Below, piece after piece: positions 39,339 to 49,700 of a stretch of 64,000 nt of DNA. Each line of letters begins with the position of its first letter. The stretch's first letter is position 1. Below the pieces are notes generated by a model. That model did not search any database and was not told where the DNA came from. It worked only from the letters and a program-made list of their open reading frames with translations. Origin of the DNA: Aphis gossypii (Eukaryota > Arthropoda > Insecta > Hemiptera > Aphididae); contig NC_065530.1 of NCBI RefSeq assembly GCF_020184175.1, positions 70,533,260-70,597,259 of the forward strand. Direction: 5' to 3'. The position numbers were made by a program, and so were the translations under genes.

Positions 39339-42300
39339 ATGGGAGACGACCAAGAACGTGCGCAGCGGCTGCGAGATCGTGCTATTACCAAGCGAACCAC
39401 AGTTGTGTCACAAATTCGAGGTATCCATGCTCAAGGTTCACGTGCATTATTGGATTCGACATTGGTGTCTGACTTCCAGCACGCAGCAGTCGATCTCGAT
39501 GCGTTGTGGATCCAGTTCAGGACAGAGGACGATTCTGTATTGAATCATCTTAGTGATTTAGGTGAACTCAACGACTATTCTCCGGATTTGCCAGGTGAAG
39601 TGCGTAACCTCATCACTACGTCGAAATCTATGATCAGTCAACTCACACCATCTGGCGCTGAGCTTATTGATCTATCTTACCTTAAGAACCAGGTTGATAA
39701 GCGTCAAAACGTTAGTCATCAGGGTGGTTCATCGTCGTCGTCCACCTCCATCCCATCATCTCGTTTACCCGAAATACCCTTGCCTATATATGATGGTGAT
39801 TTTCACCAGTGGCCTACATTTCGCGATCAATTCCGCGCAAATATCGATTCAAGGCCCATACCTAAGGCGGACAAAATGTATTATCTAGTTGGCTGCTTAC
39901 GTGGGGTGGCTTCTGATGCCATACGTGGCATACCGATGTCTGAAGACAACTATGACCTGGCTTGGTCAACAATTGAACACCGGTTCAATAGGCCACGATT
40001 AGTCGCCATGTCGTTAATTGACAAACTGTTCCAATTACCCGTGTCCACTCACGAATCATTGACAGACTTAAATACATTTGTCAGTAAATTCAGCGAAGGC
40101 CTCTCCCTATTAAAATCACTAAAAATTCCGGACTCGGGTTCCTTCGTATTGTTTTCAATGGCTTTTCGCTGTTTACCAATCGCAACTAGGGAACTGTTCG
40201 AAACTACTGTCACGAATCAGGGTGACTATCCGACTATTGATGCATTACTGGCGTGCATTCAGTCTCGAGTGTCAACGTTGGAAATTATTGGTGATTCGAA
40301 ACCAGGAACCGCGAATTCACAGTCGAAGTCGTATCGTCCGTCGAACCGTAAGGGAGATCGCTCCAGTCATTCTGGCTACTCACATGCTGCATCATTGCTT
40401 ACAACGAAGTCTGGAAAATCTTGTCCATGCGGCACGGCAAGTCATACCTTGGACTCCTGTAGTCAATTTGTGTCGTGGGCAATCGAAGAACGTAGTAAAT
40501 GGATGCGTGATCACAGTTTATGTTTCAACTGCTTTAGCGATTCTCACTGGTCTAACAAGTGTCGGTCAAAACCAAGTTGCAAGCAATGCTCTCGGAACCA
40601 TCACACCTTGTTACACATGGGTGGACGCAGTACCAAGGAAAAGGTTCCTGAATCCAAAGCTAACTCCTCCTTGTGTGCATCTCAACCGATGTCCGCCACT
40701 TCTACATCATGTTCAGTGATGCTGGGAACAGCGCTTGTCCACGTGCGTGACCGTTCCGGTACATGGCAGACGATGCGTGCATTGGTTGATTGTGCTTCAC
40801 AAATAAGCGCTGTTACGGTATCATGCGCGGACCGCCTTGGTTTAAAACGCTCTAGCTGGACTGCGCCTGTTACTGGTTTAGCTGGGCATCCTGTTTCTAG
40901 TGTAATGGGCCGAATTGACTGCATCGTCCAGCCCCGGTTTGCACCTGAACCATCGTTGGCCATTCAAGCTTGGGTATTGCCGTCCATCACTGGAGATATG
41001 CCCCATAAAACATTGAGTTCTGCCATTAAGGATAAGTTCTCAAATCTTGCCCTGGCTGACCCTTCATTCTACGTCGCATCTAGTGTGGACATGCTGCTGG
41101 GTGCTGACATATACGCCACTATTATGAATGGCCATAAAATTGAAATTGACTCTTCTCTTCCTTCGGCATTCAATTCGGTATTTGGTTGGATACTAATTGG
41201 ACCTGTTCCACATACCATCATCGAGCCACTTCATGCGCTTCCGGTATCGCTGACCGTATCCATTGAGGAGCAGATGAACAAATTTTGGAACATCGAAGAA
41301 CCTGAAGCGGCTCCAGATGCGTTCACCGATGAAGGGAAGTGTGAGTCCATATTCACGAACGAATGTGTGCGGCTACCATCTGGTCGTTTCTCTGTTCCTT
41401 TACCGTTTCGAGTCCCTGTTTCACCAACAACATTTGCTGGTTCTCGTTCAATGGCAGTCAAGCGTTTTGAGTCATTGGAGAGGAAGCTATTGTCTAATCC
41501 ATCTTTGCAGACACTATATACGAATTTTATGGGCGAATATTTGGCATTAGGTCATATGTCGGCCGCGACCACGCCCGGTCATTATTTTGTCCTTCATCAT
41601 GCAATTTATAAGGCAGATGATGGTGACGCAAAGATCCGTGTGGTGTTCGATGCGTCTGCGCGATGTTCAGCCGGACCGTCGTTGAATAGTTGTTTGCTTC
41701 CAGGGCAGAAGCTCCAACAGGACCTAATCGATGTCCTAACGCGATTTCGCATTTACCCACATGCATTCACGGCGGACATCTGCAAAATGTACCGTCAAAT
41801 CCAAGTGCTACCAGAGTACCGCAAGTACCAGCACATTCTGTGGCGATCATCTCCACATGACCAGCTTGTTGAGTATCAGTTAAATACCGTCACGTATGGA
41901 GTGACGTGTGCTCCATTCCTGGCCATACGCGTGCTTCAGTCAATTGCTGAAACTGATTGCGTCGACGCCGATCATGTCCGTGATGCCTTGCTGTACCAGA
42001 CATACGTCGACGATATCTGCGTAGGAGCGGATTCAGTTGAAGGAGCTTTGGAGTTCCAATCGTCTTTACAGCGTATTCTCGTAAAATCTGGGCTCGAACT
42101 TAAAAAATGGTCCAGCAACACTCATGAAATTTTGACGTCCGTGCCGGCAGCTGATCGGGTAAGCACGCCGTTACCATTCCACGATTCCGAAGATGTAGGA
42201 ACAAAGGTACTGGGATTGCAATGGAACCCTAACGAAGATTTTTTCAGTTGTGCGTTGCGCTTTAAACCATCTCCAGTATTCACTAAACGTGGCGTGTTGT

Positions 42301-43028
42301 CAATGGTAGCCAGAATTTTCGACCCGTTGGGGTTATTCGGCCCGACAATTTTTCGGGCAAAATGCATCATGCAGCGAACGTGGCAACTAGGATTGACGTG
42401 GGATGAACCATTGCCTCCTGAAATCCATGCTGATTGGTCCTCGTTTCTGTCCGATCTGCCATCTTTATCGACGATTCGAGTCGCACGCCACTTCAGCACA
42501 TTCGGACAATCGTCATGCTATCTGTTGGGATTTTGCAACGCTTCGCAGCTTGGATATGCCGCGGTCGTATATATGTTGTCAGCCGATTCATCAAGTGTTC
42601 AACCTGCTGTTCTCGTCGGGTCTAAGACTAAGCTTGCTCCGATGAAACCGTTAACAATACCACGACTGGAGCTGAACGCCGCAGTGTTACTTGCCCGGTG
42701 GCTTGGGCGCATCAAGCGAATATTGGATCCTCATCTCAAAATTATTGGGACTTACTGCTGGACCGACTCGATGATAGTCCTGTCCTGGTTAACGGTCCCT
42801 CATACTTCGTTCAAAGTGTATGTGTCCAATCGTATCCATCAGATCCGCACCATAATGCCTGACTGTAAGTGGAGCCATATTGAGTCGACAAACAACCCTG
42901 CCGATTGTGCGTCAAGAGGTGTGATGCCTTCAGAACTCACCAAGCTATCCCTCTATTGGCAAGGTCCTGCAATTCTTCGGGCCAATGATAAATCTCGTAA
43001 CACCCATGCCACTATGCAGCCTACCTGA
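39339..43028 (+). CDS. Bel/Pao Gag-protease-RT-RNase H polyprotein
   Basis: This is a 1229-aa frame from an ATG about 260 nt after the primer site. The Gag (DUF1759-type) region includes PIYDGDFHQWPTFRDQF near residue 150. Cysteine-rich knuckles follow: CFNCFSDSHWSNKC near 395 and CKQCSRNHH near 414. The aspartic protease carries ALVDCAS near 480, in the A17/DUF1758 style. Reverse transcriptase has VVFDAS near 768 and the catalytic YVDD near 889. RNase H residues lie in GFCNASQLGY (about 1064) and CWTDSMIVL (about 1142). It ends at a TGA before integrase, which lies in the +1 frame with 44 nt of overlap. Bel/Pao elements normally encode one continuous polyprotein, so this stop is either a mutation or a recoding site. 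Confidence 0.93.
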   Translation: MGDDQERAQRLRDRAITKRTTVVSQIRGIHAQGSRALLDSTLVSDFQHAAVDLDALWIQFRTEDDSVLNHLSDLGELNDYSPDLPGEVRNLITTSKSMISQLTPSGAELIDLSYLKNQVDKRQNVSHQGGSSSSSTSIPSSRLPEIPLPIYDGDFHQWPTFRDQFRANIDSRPIPKADKMYYLVGCLRGVASDAIRGIPMSEDNYDLAWSTIEHRFNRPRLVAMSLIDKLFQLPVSTHESLTDLNTFVSKFSEGLSLLKSLKIPDSGSFVLFSMAFRCLPIATRELFETTVTNQGDYPTIDALLACIQSRVSTLEIIGDSKPGTANSQSKSYRPSNRKGDRSSHSGYSHAASLLTTKSGKSCPCGTASHTLDSCSQFVSWAIEERSKWMRDHSLCFNCFSDSHWSNKCRSKPSCKQCSRNHHTLLHMGGRSTKEKVPESKANSSLCASQPMSATSTSCSVMLGTALVHVRDRSGTWQTMRALVDCASQISAVTVSCADRLGLKRSSWTAPVTGLAGHPVSSVMGRIDCIVQPRFAPEPSLAIQAWVLPSITGDMPHKTLSSAIKDKFSNLALADPSFYVASSVDMLLGADIYATIMNGHKIEIDSSLPSAFNSVFGWILIGPVPHTIIEPLHALPVSLTVSIEEQMNKFWNIEEPEAAPDAFTDEGKCESIFTNECVRLPSGRFSVPLPFRVPVSPTTFAGSRSMAVKRFESLERKLLSNPSLQTLYTNFMGEYLALGHMSAATTPGHYFVLHHAIYKADDGDAKIRVVFDASARCSAGPSLNSCLLPGQKLQQDLIDVLTRFRIYPHAFTADICKMYRQIQVLPEYRKYQHILWRSSPHDQLVEYQLNTVTYGVTCAPFLAIRVLQSIAETDCVDADHVRDALLYQTYVDDICVGADSVEGALEFQSSLQRILVKSGLELKKWSSNTHEILTSVPAADRVSTPLPFHDSEDVGTKVLGLQWNPNEDFFSCALRFKPSPVFTKRGVLSMVARIFDPLGLFGPTIFRAKCIMQRTWQLGLTWDEPLPPEIHADWSSFLSDLPSLSTIRVARHFSTFGQSSCYLLGFCNASQLGYAAVVYMLSADSSSVQPAVLVGSKTKLAPMKPLTIPRLELNAAVLLARWLGRIKRILDPHLKIIGTYCWTDSMIVLSWLTVPHTSFKVYVSNRIHQIRTIMPDCKWSHIESTNNPADCASRGVMPSELTKLSLYWQGPAILRANDKSRNTHATMQPT

Positions 43029-44556
43029 AGTATTACCAGTGTCTCTCACAACTCGAACCGACCCGCATGACTGTAATGACGAATGGTTCAACCGTTTTTC
43101 CTCATATGACCGCATGATTCGCGTCACCACCATATTGCACCGTTTCATCAACCGACGGTGTCGTCGTTGTGTCCTAGAACCAATTCCCACGAAGGGTCTG
43201 AGTCTAGTTGAGGTTGACTGTGCAACTCGTAGTATTATCAGAGAGTCGCAACGTATTCACTTCTCTGACCTATTACGTGAGTTATCTTCTGGGGATAGAG
43301 TATCCTCAAAACCGTTGGCTCGTTTAGCTCCGTTCGTCGACGATGTTGGAATCATTCGAGTTGGTGGCCGCCTTCGTCATTCCACCCTATCGTACAAGTG
43401 TAAACACCCAATGTTAATTGCCAAACGCTCCCATCTAGCGCTATTGATTTGTCGTCGGTGGCATCGCCTGACATGCCACTCCGGCCCCCGTGTCATGATA
43501 TCACTCATTTTACGCCAATACTGGATCATCGCCATTCGCTCGGTTGTACATGAAGTGGTGACAAAATGTTCTGTTTGCGTTCGTTTAGCTGCAAAACCTC
43601 CTCAACCTTTGATGGCGGATCTTCCTGCTGCACGTGTGCAACAAGTCCGTCCATTCGCCCGAGTCGGCGTGGACTATGCTGGCCCTCTACAAATGAGAGA
43701 GTTAAAGCTTCGGAAATCTCGGAGCTATAAGGTGTACATAGCGGTGTTCGTCTGTTTTTCTATAAAGGCGGTCCACCTTGAAGTGGTGTCGGATTTGTCA
43801 ACTGATGCCTTCTTGGCAGCGTTTGACCGTTTTGTCGGCCATCGTGGACTCCCCAGTGATGTATACTCTGACTGCGGAACAAACTTCATAGGTGCTGACA
43901 AGCAACTGCAAGCGCTTATTAACAGCCCACAAGGTCAGCTCGCCATTGATACCAACTCTCGTCCACATTGTAAATGGCATTTTAACCCCCCCAGTGCTCC
44001 GCATTTTGGTGGGTTATGGGAGGCGGCTGTCCGGTCCACTAAGCGTCTGCTGGTTCGCACAATGAGCACCCACGTCTTCACCTACGAAGAATTCAGTACT
44101 GTCTTGATCCGCATCGAAGCCGTCCTCAACTCTCGACCACTGACGCCCGCATCCACAGACCCTCATGATTTGGAATGTCTCACGCCTGGGCATTTCCTCA
44201 TTGGACAACCACTGCTCGCTGTTCCACCTCGTTCCAACCCAGATGCTACCCGTAATTTGACAAACCGGTGGAAGTTACTAGATCAGTGCCATCAAGCATT
44301 TTGGAAACGTTGGTCATCGGAGTACTTGACAACGCTCCAACAACGCACTAAATGGACAGATCGCGTCCCTAACCTTAAGGTCAACGACATGGTCGTCGTG
44401 GTTGACAATCAAGCACCTCCTTTATTTTGGCGTCTCGGTCGCATCATTGAACTGGTGCCAGGATCCGACGGAACCGTGCGAGTTGCGTCGGTGTTAACGC
44501 AACAGGGACGCATTACACGACCAGTAGTTAAATTGGTTGTGCTACCGACCGACTGA
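42985..44556 (+). CDS. Bel/Pao integrase and C-terminal domain
   Basis: This frame, 523 codons when counted from its first ATG, overlaps the upstream frame by 44 nt in +1. It is more likely made as part of the polyprotein than from its own ATG. It shows an HHCC zinc-binding segment (HRLTCH and CSVC), the DDE core (GVDYAGP near residue 226, YSDCGTNF near 293, LWEAAVRSTKR near 344) and the DUF5641-type tail (FWKRWSSEYLTTLQQR, then VVVVDNQAPPLFWRLGRI). All three acidic catalytic residues are present. It ends 465 nt before the 3' LTR. Confidence 0.9.
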   Translation: MINLVTPMPLCSLPEVLPVSLTTRTDPHDCNDEWFNRFSSYDRMIRVTTILHRFINRRCRRCVLEPIPTKGLSLVEVDCATRSIIRESQRIHFSDLLRELSSGDRVSSKPLARLAPFVDDVGIIRVGGRLRHSTLSYKCKHPMLIAKRSHLALLICRRWHRLTCHSGPRVMISLILRQYWIIAIRSVVHEVVTKCSVCVRLAAKPPQPLMADLPAARVQQVRPFARVGVDYAGPLQMRELKLRKSRSYKVYIAVFVCFSIKAVHLEVVSDLSTDAFLAAFDRFVGHRGLPSDVYSDCGTNFIGADKQLQALINSPQGQLAIDTNSRPHCKWHFNPPSAPHFGGLWEAAVRSTKRLLVRTMSTHVFTYEEFSTVLIRIEAVLNSRPLTPASTDPHDLECLTPGHFLIGQPLLAVPPRSNPDATRNLTNRWKLLDQCHQAFWKRWSSEYLTTLQQRTKWTDRVPNLKVNDMVVVVDNQAPPLFWRLGRIIELVPGSDGTVRVASVLTQQGRITRPVVKLVVLPTD

Positions 44557-45012
44557 AAATGTAAATTATCCCAACCCCCAAACGATTTAATATTTGCCTG
44601 TTTGTTATTTGAGTATTACTAATTATACGTGCATGAATCTCACACTTCAATATGACACTTACATGCTATGGTCAACACTACTGACATATGTGGCGGTTCA
44701 CCTGCGATGTCCCCGCTGAGGGGGGTTGGGGGAGCTGTATACTGTACTGCTTTGTTCAAACGTGTTTTGTATTGGTTTGTTCAATAATTTTATTATTTAA
44801 ATTGTATAATTATTCCTGTATTTTGTCCATCATTATTTTATATTATGTGTGTATTATTATTCCCTTCCATTTTTTATACGTCAGTATTATATTATATTCT
44901 ATTTTTTGTTTTACACTATTATACACCTCCGTGCCTTTTTTTCTTTTGTATTATATAAATTAGGTTCAACATCATCGGCGGCATTTCCACAATGACAAGC
45001 GGAGCTTCCCAT

Positions 45013-45021
45013 GGGGGAGAA
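45013..45021 (+). promoter_or_regulatory. Polypurine tract
   Basis: GGGGGAGAA lies immediately upstream of the TG that opens the 3' LTR, where the plus-strand primer of LTR retroelements sits. Confidence 0.75.
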
Positions 45022-46030
45022 TGTTTAAACTGCCGCCTTATCCTATCTGGAGTTTACCATCAGTGCGCGCGATAATGCACGATAACACGGCGAGTCTCGA
45101 ACTTTGGACTCCTTCCCCCCCATGCCCACGACCTGGACTGTTCGGACGTCGTCTCCGTGCCGCCAGTCTGTCTGCGTTCCAACGGTGCCGATACACAGCG
45201 GCCCGTGCGCCTAGTTATTGTGATATCCGTGTGTGTGGCGTGTGCCGTGGCATTTTTTGTTGCTGTGTTGTACGTTGTTGAACTTGGGACGACACTAGTT
45301 GTGCGTGGTAGCTGTCGTCGTGTGTTTGATCGCTGTTCGAAGGATTTGGTACGTTCGTGCAGTGGTACCTAGGGTGAGTTAATCCGACAACCGCGTGGGC
45401 GACATACTCATTGCTCACGGAGAGACATAAATTTACGGTGTAAACTCCATCGTTTGTTGTGCATCGTGCCTAATTAATCGGGTCATCGAATGCGCATACC
45501 CTGTCGGGCTGATAATTGTAATTTGAACGTTGTCGCGTTGTCCGTTAAACTTTGAGCAATTATTCGTCAGTGTCGCCGCCGCCGCCGTGAGGTCATTGAC
45601 CATTGTGCCGCCGCCGCCGCCGTCAACAGCTGATGTCGCGGCGTTATCACCTACCACCGCCGCCGACGTTGTCATATTTGTAATATCTCGACGAGTATCA
45701 TCGCCATCACCGCTGTGGTATCGTACTATCATTATTATTGTTTTATATTTTTATCCTTGTCCATGGGACATATTGTTTTTTTTTTTGTAAAATTATAATC
45801 ATTATTCGCTGACCGACAAAGAGACGTCTTTGACGGCAGCAACTCTGTACAATATTTATTCACGTGCATTGTTATTATTTCATCTATATTATATATTATA
45901 TATTATTATTGTAAAGCAGCTATTGTGTTAGCATTTATTATCAAGAACTCAGCGTCACCTCACCCCCATACCAGCGCGAGTCGTCGTAGCTAACCGCCAT
46001 ATATCGTAGGAGTTACGTCGGCGTAGAACA
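45022..46030 (+). repeat. 3' LTR
   Basis: It is 1009 bp and essentially identical to the 5' LTR (C for T in GTCTGTCTGCG, an extra T in the T run, C for A near the end in GGCGTAGAACA). It is followed directly by the GTTAA duplication. Confidence 0.93.
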
Positions 46031-46533
46031 GTTAAAGTAAAGACGTCATTTGACGTTTAAGATATTTGTGTTAAAATAGTAAAGACGTCAATTGACGTCC
46101 CTGTTTTTTTTTAATAAAGTAGTAAATTGACATTAATGACATTTTTTTAATTAAAATTGTATTATTTTGGTTTTTATTTTAGAATTAAACTAATTCGATT
46201 TAAAAAAAAAAATAAATACGCCTTTTGAAGAACAAAATTTTATTAACTTAAATAAAGAATCACTTTTTGTAAAACAATACCCTAATACATTTGTATTTCA
46301 TAATATTATAACAGAATTAATCGAATTAAATTAGTTATAATAAACTTAAATAAAAAATGATTATAAAGTATTTTGGCGGCTAACACAGTTTTAGTCAAAA
46401 TCCGATAATATTTTGTTTAACTAAAATAACATATTACTTTTAAAGACAAAAAAATCATACCTATATAGCTGTTACTGAATAAATAATATTGTTTATTCAG
46501 CTTGGAAATCGAATGGTTAGAGAACCAATGGGT

Positions 46534-46566
46534 TATAAAAAAACATGAGAAATAATATTTTGTTCA
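46534..46566 (+). promoter_or_regulatory. TATA box and initiator of the microexon gene
   Basis: TATAAAA at 46534-46540 stands about 32 nt before an initiator-like TTCAACT (A at 46566). This places a start site about 50 nt ahead of the ATG at 46617. Confidence 0.5.
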
Positions 46567-46616
46567 ACTGATTGTGTATTGTTAAGATTGTTTTCATTTT
46601 ATTCTATCCTATCATA

Positions 46617-46704
46617 ATGTTCTTTATTAAGTATAATTTAATTTCTATTACAATTCTAGTTGTTGCGATTTGGGTTATGCCTACTTCAGCAGATCTATTA
46701 TATA
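46617..46704 (+). CDS. Exon 1 of the microexon gene: signal peptide
   Basis: The 88 nt encode 29 residues plus one base. Unspliced, the frame stops three codons after the donor GTATGT. The n-region carries one lysine, the h-region is isoleucine/valine-rich, and AWVMPTSA-like small residues end at a signal-peptidase-type site (S-A, then D). Confidence 0.8.
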
Positions 46705-49700
46705 GTATGTTTTAATTTATTAATTTAGAATAATTATTTTTTTATTTTTATTTTTATTTGGTTATTATTTATCATGAATGACTTGTATAATTTTTTAGAA
46801 TTAATTACTAAACCAAAACAAATTATTTATTATTTATATTATCTATAGTACTCTAAAAACTAACTAAACATATAACTTTTGTTTTCTTACATTTCTTATT
46901 TTTTCATATTATGATATAGATAATAAAAATATTATACCTAAATAATATGTTTTAAAAAGTATACATATAACTGCTGTATAATTTATAACTTTGAAGAAAA
47001 CATGAAGTATTTTTTACATTATATTTGTATAGAATAATTCCAGTATATTCTTTAATTTATACTAACTAGTCATTAAAAATTGTACGTTATATATATGTGT
47101 GTAGTCTTATGAAAATTATTTTATCGTAATTTTGCAGTAAATAATATACAAAATAAACTAATGCATTTTTTTTTTTTTTTTTAGATCATTGTTCTAGTAA
47201 TATATATTTTTTTTAATGAATCATTAGCAATGGCTGTGAATTTAATGCATGTGCAATGTGTGTATTTATTTTCTACACCTTATAAGAAAAATCTGTTTTG
47301 TCTCATTTATGGTTCAAATACAAAATCTTATTATTCTTATTTTGTTAATTTTCACATATTTTTGTGTTACACAACAGGCTTATGTAATCTATCTGGAAGA
47401 AATTATATTAATATAGAAGTTAAGATATATTAATTTTATTAGTTTTAATTAGTATTATTATTTTTGTTATTGATATTTTATAAATAAATTTTAATTACTA
47501 ATTTCAACATTTTATTTATCATACATTGCATTTTTTCAGTGAATATTATAATATATATTTTGCCTGCATTAAATTCACAACTTTGATTACCAGTAAATAT
47601 ATTGTAACTTGAAAGGTTGTGATATAAAATATTATTAAAAAAAATCAAAAGGTTTATATTATGGCTTATTATAATTGAGATTTATGGCTTTCTGGCCATT
47701 ACCCCAAAGTTATGGCTTTCTGGTCATTACCCCAAAGAACTACATTTTGAAAACAAAAATCAATATCGATTTTTAATTATTGGTGATTACATTTAAAAAA
47801 AAAACACACAATGTATTGATTGTGTTTTCTTTGAATTCTTTGAAATTATTATTAAAATATAATAAGTGCGTAATTATTTCATATAACCACTCATATATAT
47901 ACATTTTAAGAAACTATATATTGTGAAATTATCAATTATTTAGAACAATAGTAAACAAATTTTAAAAATAATCACTATATATTTTAATTTAACTATAATG
48001 ATCCTTAAAATATAGATTTAGTGGATTTTGGTTTCGTTCATTAAATAATATTGAACCATCAAATCACTTTAATTAATTATTTCATTAATTTATTTTATAC
48101 ATCACCACAAATTAATTTAATTTATTTTTTTTAAATTTTAAAATACAATAGCTCTTCTTAAGGATTATCTTAAATTTCAAAGTAAGGATTTATTTATATT
48201 TTGTTATTATTAAGTACTATTCATTTTTGGAATACATTATTAGACATAGTTATAACTGCTATACACATTAATTATTATGGTCTTAATGGCAAATTGAAGT
48301 TATTTTGATTTTAAATATATTATGCATGTGTTGTTGATGAACAGATACAAGTTCACAAAAATTAATTTTTATTACCTACTATTATGAATAGTTAAAACCA
48401 ATTAACTGTCTTTCGAACAAAATAAAATTTCTGAAACATCAATATTATTAGCTGAAAAAACCAATAAGTAATGTTATATTCATACCTATAATTTTATTCA
48501 ACAAACAGTAACTGTATTCACCCTTTATTCAAGTACAATCATAATGCAAAAGATAACATATTTAGTAGTTTTTTATTAAAATACAAAATATATAGGTAAG
48601 AATCATGATCGTTATTGAATTACTATATTCGCTATCTCTATACTAAGTTCCTAGTTTAGCGTTATAAAATAATATAAAATAATATAATATGTCATACTAG
48701 TTACCTTCATTGAATTATGATCTGTATACTATATACTTGTATAATACAATAAAATTTCAGATGATGTTGGTACAGATAGGAATGCAGTTATCGAGAGTGA
48801 GTATTTGTAACAAAATAATTTTTAACAGGTTTAACTTTTTGTTGCAATATATACTTGAGTTAATACGAATTTCATAATTTAAAGATTTTAAGATTCTGCA
48901 AAAAAAGCAATAAAAAATATTCAAAACTGTAATATTATGTAATCACTATTATTTATTTATTTAAAATATATAGGTAAAAATCATGATCGTTATTGAATTA
49001 CTATATTTGCTATCTCTATACTAAGTTCCTAGTTTAGCGTTATAAAATTATATAAAATAATATAATATGTCATACTAGTTAGGTACCTTCATTGAATTAT
49101 GATCTGTATACTATATACTTGTATAATACAATAAAATTTCAGATGATGTTGCTACACCTATGGGTGCAAATATCGAGTGTGAGTATTTGTAACAAAATAA
49201 TTTTTAATAGGTTTAACTTTTTGTTGCAATATATACTTGAGTTAATACGAATTTCATAATTTAAAGATTTTAAGATTCTGCAAAAAAAGCAATAAAAAAT
49301 ATTCAAAACTGTAATATTATGTAATCACTATTATTGAATTATTAATATGAATTGAAAACAACACAATGTTTTACGATTAGTTCTGTTAATTTAAAAATTT
49401 AAATAATATACATAAAAACTACAATACTTAAAATATTAAAATCTTCAAAGCAAATAGCTTGACGATTATGAAAATAAAAATTGTATTATAATTTATTGAT
49501 TTTATTTATTTATAGCGAATTTAAGTATGTATTTTTGTTAATTAATTTACTAAATAATATTTCTAACATTCTTTTTTTAATAATAAAAATAAATCTTTAA
49601 ATGTGTTAAGTAATTATGATACTGTAAAAAAAAAAACTTTTTATTCGATTAAACACTAGTTTGTGTTCTTAAACACTTGTTGAATGTATTTTTTCGTCTG

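Larger units (their letters stand above)
38055..46030 (+). mobile_element. Bel/Pao LTR retrotransposon, full length and recent
   Basis: LTRs at 38055-39062 and 45022-46030 begin TG and end CA and differ by two substitutions (near 38210 and 39054) and one T indel, so about 0.2% divergence. A 5-bp target duplication GTTAA (38050-38054, 46031-46035) marks one intact insertion. The interior has a primer binding site, a gag-protease-RT-RNase H frame, an integrase frame offset by +1, and a purine tract. Domain order and the aspartic peptidase/DUF5641-type ends are those of Bel/Pao. GC content is well above its surroundings. Confidence 0.95.

Noticed and set aside
47521..47632. Possible exon after TTTTTTCAG at 47539
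   Set aside because: Phase 1 runs into TGA and the segment lies within the TIR element 47235-47579.
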